DNA of 41,185 nucleotides from Lachnospiraceae bacterium (GCA_028692395.1 JAQUXP010000034.1:1-41185), one strand, 5' to 3'. Shown: positions 6,849 through 14,750, counted from the stretch's first letter. A program made the numbers and translations. Notes: generated by a model not told the origin, from the letters alone.

Positions 6849-7541
6849 TTATGCAGCATAAGGAGCATCTAGCCCCGGCGGCGATTGATTCTGGTTCTGC
6901 ATCTGCTGCTGTGCAAGTGCCTGTTTTCCATTGTTGATTAAGGAAGTGGAAATACAGCTCTCCCAGTTTGTGATATAGGAATCGACTCTTTTTAACAGAC
7001 TGAATAAATCCATGTCGGTTAATTGAATCGAAGCCGACTTTAATGCCTGGAAGCTGCCGCCTTTCATATAGGCGCCGCCGTTTTTATTCTTCATGCGGAT
7101 GCCTTTGCCATTGGTAATCTGTATTCGCCAGGGGCTGTTCATGACTCTCCCCTGGTTGTCTACTGCATGGCGGGAGATGTTAAAAATCTGGGCAATGGAA
7201 AAGCCCTGTACATCCGGTTCGCCAAATATTTTCTGCTGGCTCCATTCAAATTCCTGAAAGCCTGCCATAATACGGGTGAGTAGAAACTGCACCTGCTCCG
7301 GAGTCAGGTTAAACTGGGCAATCACGTTCTTATCGCCGGTTCCATTGGAATAATCCTGAATGGTAATGCCGATGAGGGAGTGGATTTTACGCCCGTTTTC
7401 CTGATATTCTCCTTTGGCATGCAACTGTGCGTAACTTGAAAATGCCGCATAGCGAAGCCTGTCATACATGGCAATCAGCCGTTTGTCCGTCTGAACTTTG
7501 CAAATCTGATCGGTAATTCTTGTCTGTGTATTCTGATCCAT
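6849..7541 (-). CDS. Hypothetical operon protein, 230 aa
   Basis: No family is recognised with confidence. The protein is soluble, with a central region rich in basic and Gly residues (WRIQITNGKGIRMKNKNGG) that could touch nucleic acid, and a disordered Gln/Asn/Pro tail (QQQMQNQNQSPPG). The tail resembles that of the element's SSB. The start has AAAGGACATTCG upstream. It lies between the VWA gene and the AbrB gene in the ssb operon, which hints at a role in DNA processing or complex assembly. Confidence 0.65.
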   Translation of the reverse strand: MDQNTQTRITDQICKVQTDKRLIAMYDRLRYAAFSSYAQLHAKGEYQENGRKIHSLIGITIQDYSNGTGDKNVIAQFNLTPEQVQFLLTRIMAGFQEFEWSQQKIFGEPDVQGFSIAQIFNISRHAVDNQGRVMNSPWRIQITNGKGIRMKNKNGGAYMKGGSFQALKSASIQLTDMDLFSLLKRVDSYITNWESCISTSLINNGKQALAQQQMQNQNQSPPGLDAPYAA

Positions 7542-7563
7542 AATCGAATGTCCTTTCTTTCTA

Positions 7564-9675
7564 TTATTTGAGATATTGTTTTACTAACAACGTCAGGTTC
7601 TTTGGGAGATCTTCCAGCTTGGTAATATCTAAAAAGCCTTCTTTGTAAATCCGCTTGATATTCTCCTTATCGGAACCAATGGCTGCAGCAAACAGCGTAA
7701 TGCCTTTCTTTTCATATTCTTTCTTGATGCCACGAAGATCTGCTTCGGCTTCTGTGCCATAATATCCATAATCTGCAGGCTGTCCGTCTGAGATAAGGAT
7801 CAGTAGTTTCTGCTGTTCAGGTCGTCCAACCAGATGTTCTGCCACAAAACGAAGAGCAGCGCCATCCCGATTGCCGCCTCTGGCACTCATATCCATGAGC
7901 CGGTAGCGGTCTGTGGAATCCAGAGAATCAAATTCTGCATAAGAGTAAAGAGCAACTCCTGCTCCATCTGTGGAATGTCCATAAATCGTCACTGGGATAT
8001 TCAGGCTTTTGCAAAAGTCATAGAGAACGATTGCGGTCTTCCTTGCGTGAGTGATCCGGTGTTCATCAGACATGGAACCGCTTTCGTCAATCAAAAGTCC
8101 CACTGCCAGTTTCTGTTCTTCAGAAGGTAAACGGGTGTGGGAAAAGATGGTGCCATCATTGTGATGGAGCGCATGCATGTCCAGCCGTTTGCCGAACAGC
8201 AGATTTTTCATCTTCCCGCCTTCCGCCTCTGCCTTTAAAAGTGGTGCGATAGAACTTTGCAGACGCTTGGAAGCCTGAAGAAGAGGTCTGGCAACGGTTT
8301 GATAATTGGCAATCTGTCCTTCTGATACACGTTGGATCCGATGGATGGTCACATGAATCCCCTGATGGGCGTCCCCGTAACGGATGTCATCGGCAGCTTT
8401 TTGTAATTCTTCTGTCATTTCCTGCTCGTACTGTTCCTCTGCCTTCTCAGCAGCCACATGATTTAGGATATCGAATAAATCTTTTGCAGATTTTTCATAG
8501 CCCGAACCGGCATACTGATGGTTGTAAGTAACGCCTGGATTGTTTTCATCTAAGATGGCAGTTGTCTTTGCCAGTGCGATTCGGCTTCCCTCTTCAGCGA
8601 GGACATCTTGTACTTCTGTCAGCCCAGCTTGTCTGGTTTCCGGAGAAAGGGAATGAAAGCCTTCACTTGGCTTTCCCTGCTTGCCTTTTGGCGCATTCTT
8701 TGGCATCTGTCCGCCACGTCCGGAAGGGAGCGGCTGACCGCCTTTGATTTGCTTACCCAGTATGTCTTTTAGTGTTTCCAGGGCATCCTCTTCATCGCTT
8801 TCATCCAGTTTTTTCTGTGTTTCTTTAATGAGCGGCTTTATATAGGACCATAAAATCGTAAGAAGCTGATTGGTAGCCCGAAATCGTTCTTTTCCGTCCT
8901 CCTCATAGAGGCAGTCATCGATAAATGGAATACAATCTTCCAGAGAGTCCAGATAAGGACCGGTATAGCCAGATAGATTGTTGATGGTGCCTGCTTTGCA
9001 GTAACAAATGATGAGGTTTACTATAATGGCATACTCCTGATAACCCTTATCAATCTGATCTTGAATAGAAGGCATCTGCTCGGCAAACCGCAGATTATTT
9101 AAAAGAATTCCCTGCCGGAAAGTACCAGCATAGGAATCGCACATGCGGGATTCGATATAGACATCCTCCAGAATGTTGTTCAGGGTAGCCGCACACTGCT
9201 GAAGCGTCATGCAGGAAGCGGCATCTTTGCTTTCCATAGCCTCTGTGATTTCCTCTAGGTGCTGCTCAAACAGCGGCTGGGGAAATGTGGGTGCCTCTGG
9301 ATAGAAGGAACCGCTTTTCATGCTGGTAAGATATAATCCAAGGGACGTAAAGTCGGTATACAGCAGATGACCAATTTCATGTCCGCCAAGCCCCGTCAGG
9401 CTCTGGGAGCGCAGATAGCGGGAAGGAAGACTTTGGGTGATCGGGTTTGCTGCATTGGCGTGGATTTTGTAATTGTCAGTGTAGGCAATGCCTGCATCCG
9501 GAGCCTCATTCCATTCCATGATGACCTGAAGACCGTTGCGGTAGCGGCCAGTGGCCGCTTTCGCAAGAGAGGTCATATAGTTTTGGTAGGCAGAGGAGAG
9601 GAACAGTTCTTTATCCTGGATACTGCATTCCTGATTTCTTATCATTTTCTTTAATTCTTTTTGTGTTGTTTTCAA
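7564..9675 (-). CDS. VWA-domain protein with an HExGH metal-binding motif (CobT/NorD-like)
   Basis: At 703 residues this is a partner of the MoxR ATPase encoded two genes upstream. A gluzincin-like motif HEIGH (residues 99-103) lies in the N-terminal half. A low-complexity Gly/Pro/Lys linker follows (around residue 315-345), then a C-terminal von Willebrand A domain with the MIDAS motif DESGSMS near residue 530 and a later ISDGQPAD segment. This order resembles CobT and NorD-type VWA proteins, which work with MoxR AAA+ ATPases to remodel or load metal into target proteins. The target here is unknown; an element-specific job in transfer or replication is an inference. No signal peptide, so cytoplasmic. 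Confidence 0.85.
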   Translation of the reverse strand: MKTTQKELKKMIRNQECSIQDKELFLSSAYQNYMTSLAKAATGRYRNGLQVIMEWNEAPDAGIAYTDNYKIHANAANPITQSLPSRYLRSQSLTGLGGHEIGHLLYTDFTSLGLYLTSMKSGSFYPEAPTFPQPLFEQHLEEITEAMESKDAASCMTLQQCAATLNNILEDVYIESRMCDSYAGTFRQGILLNNLRFAEQMPSIQDQIDKGYQEYAIIVNLIICYCKAGTINNLSGYTGPYLDSLEDCIPFIDDCLYEEDGKERFRATNQLLTILWSYIKPLIKETQKKLDESDEEDALETLKDILGKQIKGGQPLPSGRGGQMPKNAPKGKQGKPSEGFHSLSPETRQAGLTEVQDVLAEEGSRIALAKTTAILDENNPGVTYNHQYAGSGYEKSAKDLFDILNHVAAEKAEEQYEQEMTEELQKAADDIRYGDAHQGIHVTIHRIQRVSEGQIANYQTVARPLLQASKRLQSSIAPLLKAEAEGGKMKNLLFGKRLDMHALHHNDGTIFSHTRLPSEEQKLAVGLLIDESGSMSDEHRITHARKTAIVLYDFCKSLNIPVTIYGHSTDGAGVALYSYAEFDSLDSTDRYRLMDMSARGGNRDGAALRFVAEHLVGRPEQQKLLILISDGQPADYGYYGTEAEADLRGIKKEYEKKGITLFAAAIGSDKENIKRIYKEGFLDITKLEDLPKNLTLLVKQYLK

Positions 9676-9680
9676 ATTTC

Positions 9681-9938
9681 TTACACCCTTTCTTCATTTA
9701 GATTCTTTGTAAGTAGTTCCTCCATCGTGCAGCCGTAATAACTGGACAGGATATAGAGGTAATAGGCATTCATAGTGGAATGTCCTGATTCATAGTTCCG
9801 CAATGTCTTTGTGGAAAGTGCCAGATATCGGGCAAGTGCCTTCTGGGACAACTGCTTTGGGCTTGTGATACGGAGATAACGCAGATTGTTTGCGAGTAGT
9901 TCCCGCATCTGCAGTTCCGTTATTCGTTCTTTTTTCAT
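9681..9938 (-). CDS. XRE-family helix-turn-helix protein, about 85 aa
   Basis: A small Cro/CI-type DNA-binding protein. The HTH is visible in KQLSQKALARYLALSTKTLRNYESG, and it ends in a short helical region (YYGCTMEELLTKN). Three starts compete: GTG 9950, ATG 9947 and ATG 9938. The AGGAGG at 9951-9956 touches the first two, so ATG 9938 (11-nt spacing) is favoured. It is sandwiched between the MoxR and VWA genes with gaps of a few bases, so it is probably co-transcribed and may autoregulate the operon. Confidence 0.82.
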   Translation of the reverse strand: MKKERITELQMRELLANNLRYLRITSPKQLSQKALARYLALSTKTLRNYESGHSTMNAYYLYILSSYYGCTMEELLTKNLNEERV

Positions 9939-9953
9939 AAATTTCATCACCTC

Positions 9954-11768
9954 CTAGGCTGCAAGCAGCGTATCAAGGCAGCTGCTTTCAATCTCAATCC
10001 GGCTTTCTGCATCGGAAGACACAGAGGAGAGAATCGTATAGCGCGCAGCTTCCCGGATATCCTCACAGATCATAAAGGACTGTACCCAGGAGATTAATTC
10101 TCTGACACCACAGCATCCATCTGTTATGAGGTTTTCCCTGCAATAGTCTGAAATGGATTTGATGATGCGTGCCATGGTCTTTACCGTTGATTTATCACTA
10201 CAACCGGTAATGCCCAGAACGCGTTCCACCAGAGTATCTTCATCTGGTTCATCCAGATCGATGACCAGATTCATTCTTGAGATGACCGACTGGTTCATCG
10301 GCTTGCATCCGGCATAGTCATTATTTGTGGTAACAACAATTGTGGTATCTGGATGGCGGGTGATGACTTCTCCATTTGGAAGGAATACGCTGTTACAGCG
10401 ATCCAAAAGAGAGTTCAGTCCGACTAAAACTCCGGGATTGGCAATGACGGTTGGCTCCTGAATTTCCACCAGATAGCCATAGCGGATTGCTTCTACCAAG
10501 GGCGTGTCCACGTATTTGAAATGCTGTTTAGAACTGTCCGCAGGTTGTTCGGCCTGCACCTTCTGAAAGATGGTATCGGTCAGTTTCTGATAGACTGTTT
10601 CTTCGGATACATTTTCATCATAGATTCCAGTCAGCTTCTGATATGCTGTAGCAGGATCCAGGGTGATGTCCTGAAAAGAGGGATAGTCACCTTTTAGCTG
10701 AGAAGCAGAGTCTTCTACATCTGGAAGAATCTGTCCCAGCAGATCGAAGATTTCAGAGTTGGCAGAGCAGGTAATACACCGGTAAGGAAGATGAAGTCCG
10801 GCGGCAATTGCCTTGGCGCCTTCTGTCTTTCCGGTTCCTGCAGGACCGCGCAGTAAGAAATTGCGCATGGGCTGGACCGTATTCGTTGTTAATTTGGCAT
10901 GTTCACAGATCCGTTTGATTTCTTCTGGTATGACATACCAGTCGGGGAGCTGTGGAACCGTTAATTCTTCTTCTGGGGTGAAAGTCCGGGAATCGGACAG
11001 GAGATATTTGCTGACAAAATCAGAGGCTGCAACGGATGCGGCAGACCTTTTTGTACTGCGCCCGGGTTTCATTACCTGAAATTCTCCGAGTAAGGCATTT
11101 GTAGGGGCGTAGAGACCATTTTGAATATTTAAAGGCTTGAGAGTAGGAATCACACCGTTTGTCGGAGTATCTGTCTTAATGCCTCCCACCAGAAGTGCAT
11201 CGGAATAGCGGACCCTGCGGTAAATGTTATCGCATAGGAGCGCCGCTGTTTCTGCAGCAGGTTTCATATCGGTGTATCCGTTCTCTTTGTGTTCCTTTAA
11301 CTTCTGGTAAAACTCATTGAATTCGTCATCTGCCAGTGCCGTAGGCATAAGCGCAAATAGCAGGGCAGCTCCGCTGTTGTCCATTTCTTTCAGTACATAT
11401 TTTTCAGGAACATTTTCCGTATCCGGAGGAGTCTGGTAACGCCCACTGATGAATTTGCCGGTCAGCCTGTTGAATATGACCACATGAAGTTCTCCGGTTT
11501 TACTTGGGTATTCTGCGATGGTGTAGTTGTTTCCCTGGCTTCCGATGGCTCCCAGTGCTTCAGGAGCAGCGGTGCGGGATGGATTTTCCAGTTCCATGTA
11601 GGCTAAGATTGCTCGCAGGGTTGCCGCGTGAAGCGTGGATTTTTTCTGTGGCTGTGTGCAGTATTTGGAATGAATGTCCTTGAAAACCGGATCATCGGAG
11701 TAATCCTCAAAAGGCTCTGGAAGTTTTCGTTTAAAAGACCAGTTATCAATTAATTTTGTATTTCCCAT
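9954..11768 (-). CDS. MoxR-type AAA+ ATPase
   Basis: 604 residues, larger than a typical MoxR (about 330), because of a roughly 280-residue N-terminal extension of unknown fold. The AAA+ core starts near residue 290. It has Walker A GPAGTGKT near residue 311, a Walker B-like LVEIQEPTVI, sensor-1 region TTIVVTTNNDYAGC and a helical lid at the C terminus. MoxR ATPases act with VWA proteins as ATP-driven chaperones; the VWA gene lies just downstream in the same operon. The Walker B reads VEIQE rather than the usual D-E pair, a variant seen in some MoxR-like proteins. It is cytoplasmic, with no membrane segment. Confidence 0.87.
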   Translation of the reverse strand: MGNTKLIDNWSFKRKLPEPFEDYSDDPVFKDIHSKYCTQPQKKSTLHAATLRAILAYMELENPSRTAAPEALGAIGSQGNNYTIAEYPSKTGELHVVIFNRLTGKFISGRYQTPPDTENVPEKYVLKEMDNSGAALLFALMPTALADDEFNEFYQKLKEHKENGYTDMKPAAETAALLCDNIYRRVRYSDALLVGGIKTDTPTNGVIPTLKPLNIQNGLYAPTNALLGEFQVMKPGRSTKRSAASVAASDFVSKYLLSDSRTFTPEEELTVPQLPDWYVIPEEIKRICEHAKLTTNTVQPMRNFLLRGPAGTGKTEGAKAIAAGLHLPYRCITCSANSEIFDLLGQILPDVEDSASQLKGDYPSFQDITLDPATAYQKLTGIYDENVSEETVYQKLTDTIFQKVQAEQPADSSKQHFKYVDTPLVEAIRYGYLVEIQEPTVIANPGVLVGLNSLLDRCNSVFLPNGEVITRHPDTTIVVTTNNDYAGCKPMNQSVISRMNLVIDLDEPDEDTLVERVLGITGCSDKSTVKTMARIIKSISDYCRENLITDGCCGVRELISWVQSFMICEDIREAARYTILSSVSSDAESRIEIESSCLDTLLAA

Positions 11769-11788
11769 TCTTATGTGTCCTCCTTTTG

Positions 11789-12562
11789 TTACATCCAGGA
11801 TAATTCCAAGGCTTGATCGGTTTCGGAAGCCGCCAGCTCATCCCGAAGAAAAATATCGGTCAGTGCAGGCCAGTAGCTTCTAGGTGGAAACTGTTCAAAA
11901 GAGCCTTTGATTTCCTGTGCATCGTTATTTTGGATGAAGATATCACCCTGTTCATTGATAAATAGTTTCTGGTGTCCTCTTGCCTGCAGTTCGCCAATGA
12001 CTTCAGTGAGCAAGGGCTTGCCAATCAGGGAATACCAGGATTCCGGATCCACCTGCGGCTCTGTTTTGCCATCTTCTTGTCTGTGCCTTGGCATAAGGGC
12101 ATCAATTGTCATCATGACCAGTGACAGATTTCCATACTGGTTCATATGTACCTCGGCAAAATTGTAATCTCCGGTTTGATTGATACGGATGCGGATGGGC
12201 TGACAGTCTAAAAGACAGTCCACCTGAGGGGAGACCAGATAGTCCCAGGTAGCACCGGGATAAGCTGATTGCAGCTTATTGGTGATCTGGAAATTGATCT
12301 GCCTCCAGAGCAGTGTTTCCACATCGGGACGCTGAGGTTGCCCGTGGTATTTCCTGACTTTCATAGAAAACCATTTAGGCTTTGGAAGCAGCGAAATCTC
12401 TCGTGTGTGAAGAAGTGCTGCCAGAAGAATCACACCAATGCCGACCAGTAGAATGATTGTTACAACAAGTCTGTTGGAGCCAACTGGAGTGAGCAGAATG
12501 GCAAAGCCAAGGACTGCAATTAGGATGCCAAATGGATTCCTTTTTCTTTTCGTTTTTTTCAT
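11789..12562 (-). CDS. Membrane-anchored hypothetical protein, 257 aa
   Basis: Two hydrophobic helices near the N terminus (FGILIAVLGFAILLTPVG and VVTIILLVGIGVILLAALL) follow a very basic start (MKKTKRKRN), so the inside-positive rule puts both termini in the cytoplasm. The soluble remainder, about 190 residues, has no recognised family. Residues such as LDCQPIRIRINQTGDYNFAEV suggest a beta-rich domain. It lies between ssb and the MoxR gene. It could tether the MoxR/VWA machine to the membrane, though this is inference from gene order only. Confidence 0.7.
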   Translation of the reverse strand: MKKTKRKRNPFGILIAVLGFAILLTPVGSNRLVVTIILLVGIGVILLAALLHTREISLLPKPKWFSMKVRKYHGQPQRPDVETLLWRQINFQITNKLQSAYPGATWDYLVSPQVDCLLDCQPIRIRINQTGDYNFAEVHMNQYGNLSLVMMTIDALMPRHRQEDGKTEPQVDPESWYSLIGKPLLTEVIGELQARGHQKLFINEQGDIFIQNNDAQEIKGSFEQFPPRSYWPALTDIFLRDELAASETDQALELSWM

Positions 12563-12648
12563 GAGAGTGCCTTTCTTTTGAAAAAAAGGAACTGCAGGAA
12601 ATCAGAGATTCTGATTCGATGCAATTCCTCAACTTTAGGTTCTTTCAT
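12559..12648 (-). CDS. Possible 29-aa coupling peptide upstream of the membrane protein
   Basis: A short frame, MKEPKVEELHRIRISDF onward to KALS, ends in TGA that overlaps the ATG of the next gene as ATGA. It fills the 108-bp gap between ssb and that gene. No clear Shine-Dalgarno precedes its ATG, so translation is doubtful. It may serve only to couple translation. Confidence 0.25.
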   Translation of the reverse strand: MKEPKVEELHRIRISDFLQFLFFKRKALS

Positions 12649-12670
12649 ATGTGTTTTTTTAGAACGTTTG

Positions 12671-13339
12671 TTATGCTGGGAATGGAAGCTGCTGCGCCAT
12701 GCCTTCCGGTACATTCGTAAATCCGTCATTTGCATAGGCATTGCCTGCTGGCATCCCTTGATAGCCATTTGCAGTCTGCTGATAATTCTGCGACTGTCTG
12801 TTTTGTGATTGCTGCTGGGCCTGCTGATTCTGTGGCGGTTGACCCTGTGCCATGTTTGGTGCAGGAGCATTGCCATAACCGGAATTTTGAGCGGCATAAT
12901 TTGCCTGATTTGCGTATCCCTGATTCTGGTATCCGCCATTTGGTACGCCGCCATTTGCCATCCCTTGAGTAGGAGCGCTGCCGCCAGCATCTGCATTTTC
13001 TGGTTTGTTGGAAAGCGTATACTGCCAGTCATAGACTTCAATTCTGGCACCGGAATCTGGCTGCCCGGCACGTTCACCTTTTTGATAGATGAATGGCTGA
13101 AGCGTCAGATTACCGATGATTTGAAGGGTGCTTCCTTGTTTGACATTTGCCTTTATCAGTTTTTGCGCCTGATAAGAATTAAAGAAGCATTTGTAAAAAA
13201 TGGTTTCTTCGTGCCGGTCTTTCTGGTTCCACTGACTGACTGCAAGATCCAGAGAAATATACTCTGCTCCTGTGTTCTGCGCCTGTTGAATGACGGGTGG
13301 TTTTGTAGTCCTCCCCATGATGATAATTTGTGTAGACAT
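12671..13339 (-). CDS. ssb: Single-stranded DNA-binding protein (SSB)
   Basis: About 222 residues. The N-terminal 115 residues form an OB fold (MGRTTKPPVIQ, EYISLDLAVSQW, TIFYKCFFNSYQAQKL, GSTLQIIGNLTLQPF). A long disordered tail rich in Gly, Asn and Gln follows, ending QLPFPA, a weak version of the usual acidic SSB tip. ATG 13339 is chosen because AGAAAGGAG precedes it; the longer frame adds a hydrophobic stretch from the leader. It is the first gene of a long operon and would coat the transferred single strand. The lack of an acidic DDDIPF tip suggests it does not recruit host partners in the normal way. Confidence 0.85.
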   Translation of the reverse strand: MSTQIIIMGRTTKPPVIQQAQNTGAEYISLDLAVSQWNQKDRHEETIFYKCFFNSYQAQKLIKANVKQGSTLQIIGNLTLQPFIYQKGERAGQPDSGARIEVYDWQYTLSNKPENADAGGSAPTQGMANGGVPNGGYQNQGYANQANYAAQNSGYGNAPAPNMAQGQPPQNQQAQQQSQNRQSQNYQQTANGYQGMPAGNAYANDGFTNVPEGMAQQLPFPA

Positions 13340-13400
13340 AATAATTCTCCTTTCTGCCTCTTTGGGCATTAAAATAATAAAATAGTGTAAAATAAAAAAA

Positions 13401-13442
13401 GAGCCATTACGAGGCCGCATAATACGACTTACATAATGACTC
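13401..13442 (-). terminator. Leader terminator upstream of ssb
   Basis: On the minus strand GAGTCATTA pairs with TAATGGCTC (one wobble) around a long loop with internal pairing, followed by seven T. It lies 61 bp before the ssb start and downstream of the ssb promoter, so it would attenuate the operon unless bypassed. Confidence 0.75.
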
Positions 13443-13529
13443 TGATTTCCAACTTAAACAGCATGTGTGCCTGGATGTATAATCCATAACTCCCATAATG
13501 GGACAACACAAAAACTTAAATACAAGATT

Positions 13530-13579
13530 ATAATAGCACAATATATAGTTTAAGTCAAATAGTTGAACACAATATATAG
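13530..13579 (-). promoter_or_regulatory. ssb operon promoter with direct-repeat operator
   Basis: On the minus strand TTGACT (13553-13558) and TATTAT (13530-13535) are 17 bp apart. The 12-mer CACAATATATAG occurs twice on the plus strand, at 13537-13548 inside the spacer and at 13568-13579, exactly 31 bp apart, about three helix turns. This looks like a two-site operator. The area 13580-13790 is AT-rich and holds no gene that I can see. Confidence 0.7.
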
Positions 13580-13792
13580 AATTGCAAAGAGAAAAAATCC
13601 AAAAGTACCATAATTATACTTTAAAGGTCAATATATGGGTCTTATTAAATGTAGTATATGTGTGTGATAGATAAAATCTGAAATTGAAAATCCGGAAAAG
13701 GAACATTAAGATTGCATAAAAGGTGTGAGTATGACATAATAAAATGAAAGCACAAAGAGTTGGCAAAAGTTATTATTTTTTAGAAAAAAGCA

Positions 13793-13821
13793 TTGATATT
13801 TTGGACCCTTTCGCATATAAT
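13793..13821 (+). promoter_or_regulatory. Consensus sigma-A promoter of the structured RNA
   Basis: TTGATA at 13793-13798 and a perfect TATAAT at 13816-13821 are separated by exactly 17 bp. Transcription should begin near A13828, which is also the first base of the first predicted stem. This agreement supports both calls. Confidence 0.82.
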
Positions 13822-13827
13822 AAAGTT

Positions 13828-14056
13828 ACAAGTAGAGATACTTGTATACCGGGTTGCACATAGAGCAACTAAAAGTGTCTATGGAAATGCTATTGGGGAA
13901 AACTAAATAGCGATTCAGTGGTAGAAGTTACCACATCCAGTATGGGGATGAAACCATATGCCATTGTTCTGGTAGTGCTTAGCATCAACAGAACGAACTG
14001 CCGGTGGTGTTTTAAGAACTAGTAAGTAGGAAGAGAAATCTTCCTACTTTTATTTT
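13828..14056 (+). ncRNA. Structured RNA with three predicted H-type pseudoknots; candidate RNA antitoxin
   Basis: The RNA is about 229 nt. Elements read by eye: a 5' hairpin ACAAGTA/TACTTGT with a GAGA loop (13828-13845); ACCGG (13848-13852) can close onto CCGGT (14001-14005). Pseudoknot 1: GTTGC/GCAAC (13853-57/13865-69) with CATAGA/TCTATG (13859-64/13878-83). Then a hairpin GCTATT/AATAGC (13889-13911) and a hairpin GTGGTA/TACCAC (13918-13934). Pseudoknot 2: ATCC/GGAT (13935-38/13946-49) with TATGG/CCATA (13941-45/13954-58). Pseudoknot 3: TTGTTCTG/CAGAACGA (13964-71/13989-96) with GTAGT/ACTGC (13972?-13976/13997-14001). No open frame of note. It resembles no RNA family that I can name. Position before a nuclease-like gene suggests an RNA antitoxin; a cis-acting leader is the alternative. 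Confidence 0.7.
14025..14056 (+). terminator. Intrinsic terminator between the RNA and the nuclease-like gene
   Basis: AGTAGGAAGA pairs perfectly with TCTTCCTACT around a GAAA tetraloop, followed by TTTATTTT. It would stop most transcripts at the end of the RNA and let only some read through into the downstream gene, as in type III toxin-antitoxin loci. Confidence 0.9.
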
Positions 14057-14070
14057 AGGGAGAAATGATA

Positions 14071-14697
14071 ATGTACATAGATAAAAGGCAACTGGTCACC
14101 AGAATAAAAGATGCTGCGATTACCTATCAACAATATCTGGTAGGACAAACATACATGTTTGTATATGATCAGAAAAAGATAGAAGTTATTTTTAAAGTAG
14201 ATTCTTTCATGCATTTAACAGGGGTTGCATCCACGCTTAAAGCAAAGGATTTTTATAAAAAGGCTGTAAGAAAGAGTTTAAAAGCTTCGGAAATAAAATT
14301 TGATTCCAAACATCCCGCAGATTTTGCAGATATTAAGACCCGGTACATAAAAAGGCTTTATGAGTTGACAATAACAGATATATTTATTGCCGAAGATATT
14401 TTAACTATGACGGCAACATATGCTTTTGGGATGACAAATCTCGAATTTGTACTGTGTTGTGGGAAAAATACAGATAAAGCAGGAAATGTTATAGATGATT
14501 GTTACGTTCCATACTCTTTTAGAGTAGAAGAAATAGACAACGGAAAGTTTCAGGAGCTGTTTGAAGTAGATTATATATTTAAAAAGTCGACGAATCAAAA
14601 TAAATATCCGCAGATGACGTTTGGCAATACAGAGAAAGTCAAATTTCTTGATCAGGAAATTAAAGATAAATTGGAAAATTGTTTAATAGAAGAATAG
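14071..14697 (+). CDS. PBECR4-like (BECR-fold) nuclease, probable toxin
   Basis: About 208 residues, soluble. The segment around FMHLTGVASTLKAKDFYKKA recalls the conserved F-HLTG..-FY pattern that I know from PBECR4-type proteins, a branch of the barnase/EndoU/ColicinE5/RelE nuclease fold. I could not verify the match. Conserved His and Tyr/Lys residues in this stretch could be catalytic. ATG 14071 is chosen (AGGGAG with 8-nt spacing) over ATG 14065. Low GC and the plus strand set it apart from its neighbours. It sits behind a structured RNA and its terminator, and has its own terminator downstream, so the cassette is self-contained. Likely an RNase toxin held in check by the RNA. Confidence 0.6.
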   Translation: MYIDKRQLVTRIKDAAITYQQYLVGQTYMFVYDQKKIEVIFKVDSFMHLTGVASTLKAKDFYKKAVRKSLKASEIKFDSKHPADFADIKTRYIKRLYELTITDIFIAEDILTMTATYAFGMTNLEFVLCCGKNTDKAGNVIDDCYVPYSFRVEEIDNGKFQELFEVDYIFKKSTNQNKYPQMTFGNTEKVKFLDQEIKDKLENCLIEE

Positions 14698-14702
14698 ATA
14701 CG

Positions 14703-14750
14703 AAAAGGGGATCATCAGCTTTCTGCAGAGAGACTGATGATTCCTTTTTC
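14703..14750. terminator. Intrinsic terminator after the nuclease-like gene
   Basis: ATCATCAG (14711-14718) pairs with CTGATGAT (14734-14741), extended by flanking AAAAGG and CCTTTTT, so it works on both strands. It ends the toxin transcript and isolates the cassette. Confidence 0.8.

Noticed and set aside
12559-13077. 172-codon minus-strand ORF overlapping ssb
   Set aside because: The part over ssb is a frame shadow of its Gln/Asn-rich tail. Only the last 29 codons outside ssb were kept, as a weak small ORF.
12809-13372. 187-codon plus-strand hydrophobic ORF over ssb
   Set aside because: Antisense shadow of ssb with no ribosome site; the hydrophobicity comes from the antisense of Gln/Asn codons.
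13828-14056. Reading the structured RNA as a T-box or other riboswitch leader
   Set aside because: GGTGGTG at 14003-14009 recalls a T-box word, but the rest of the T-box core is missing, no specifier stem fits, and the downstream gene is not a synthetase or transporter. No other riboswitch pattern that I know fits.
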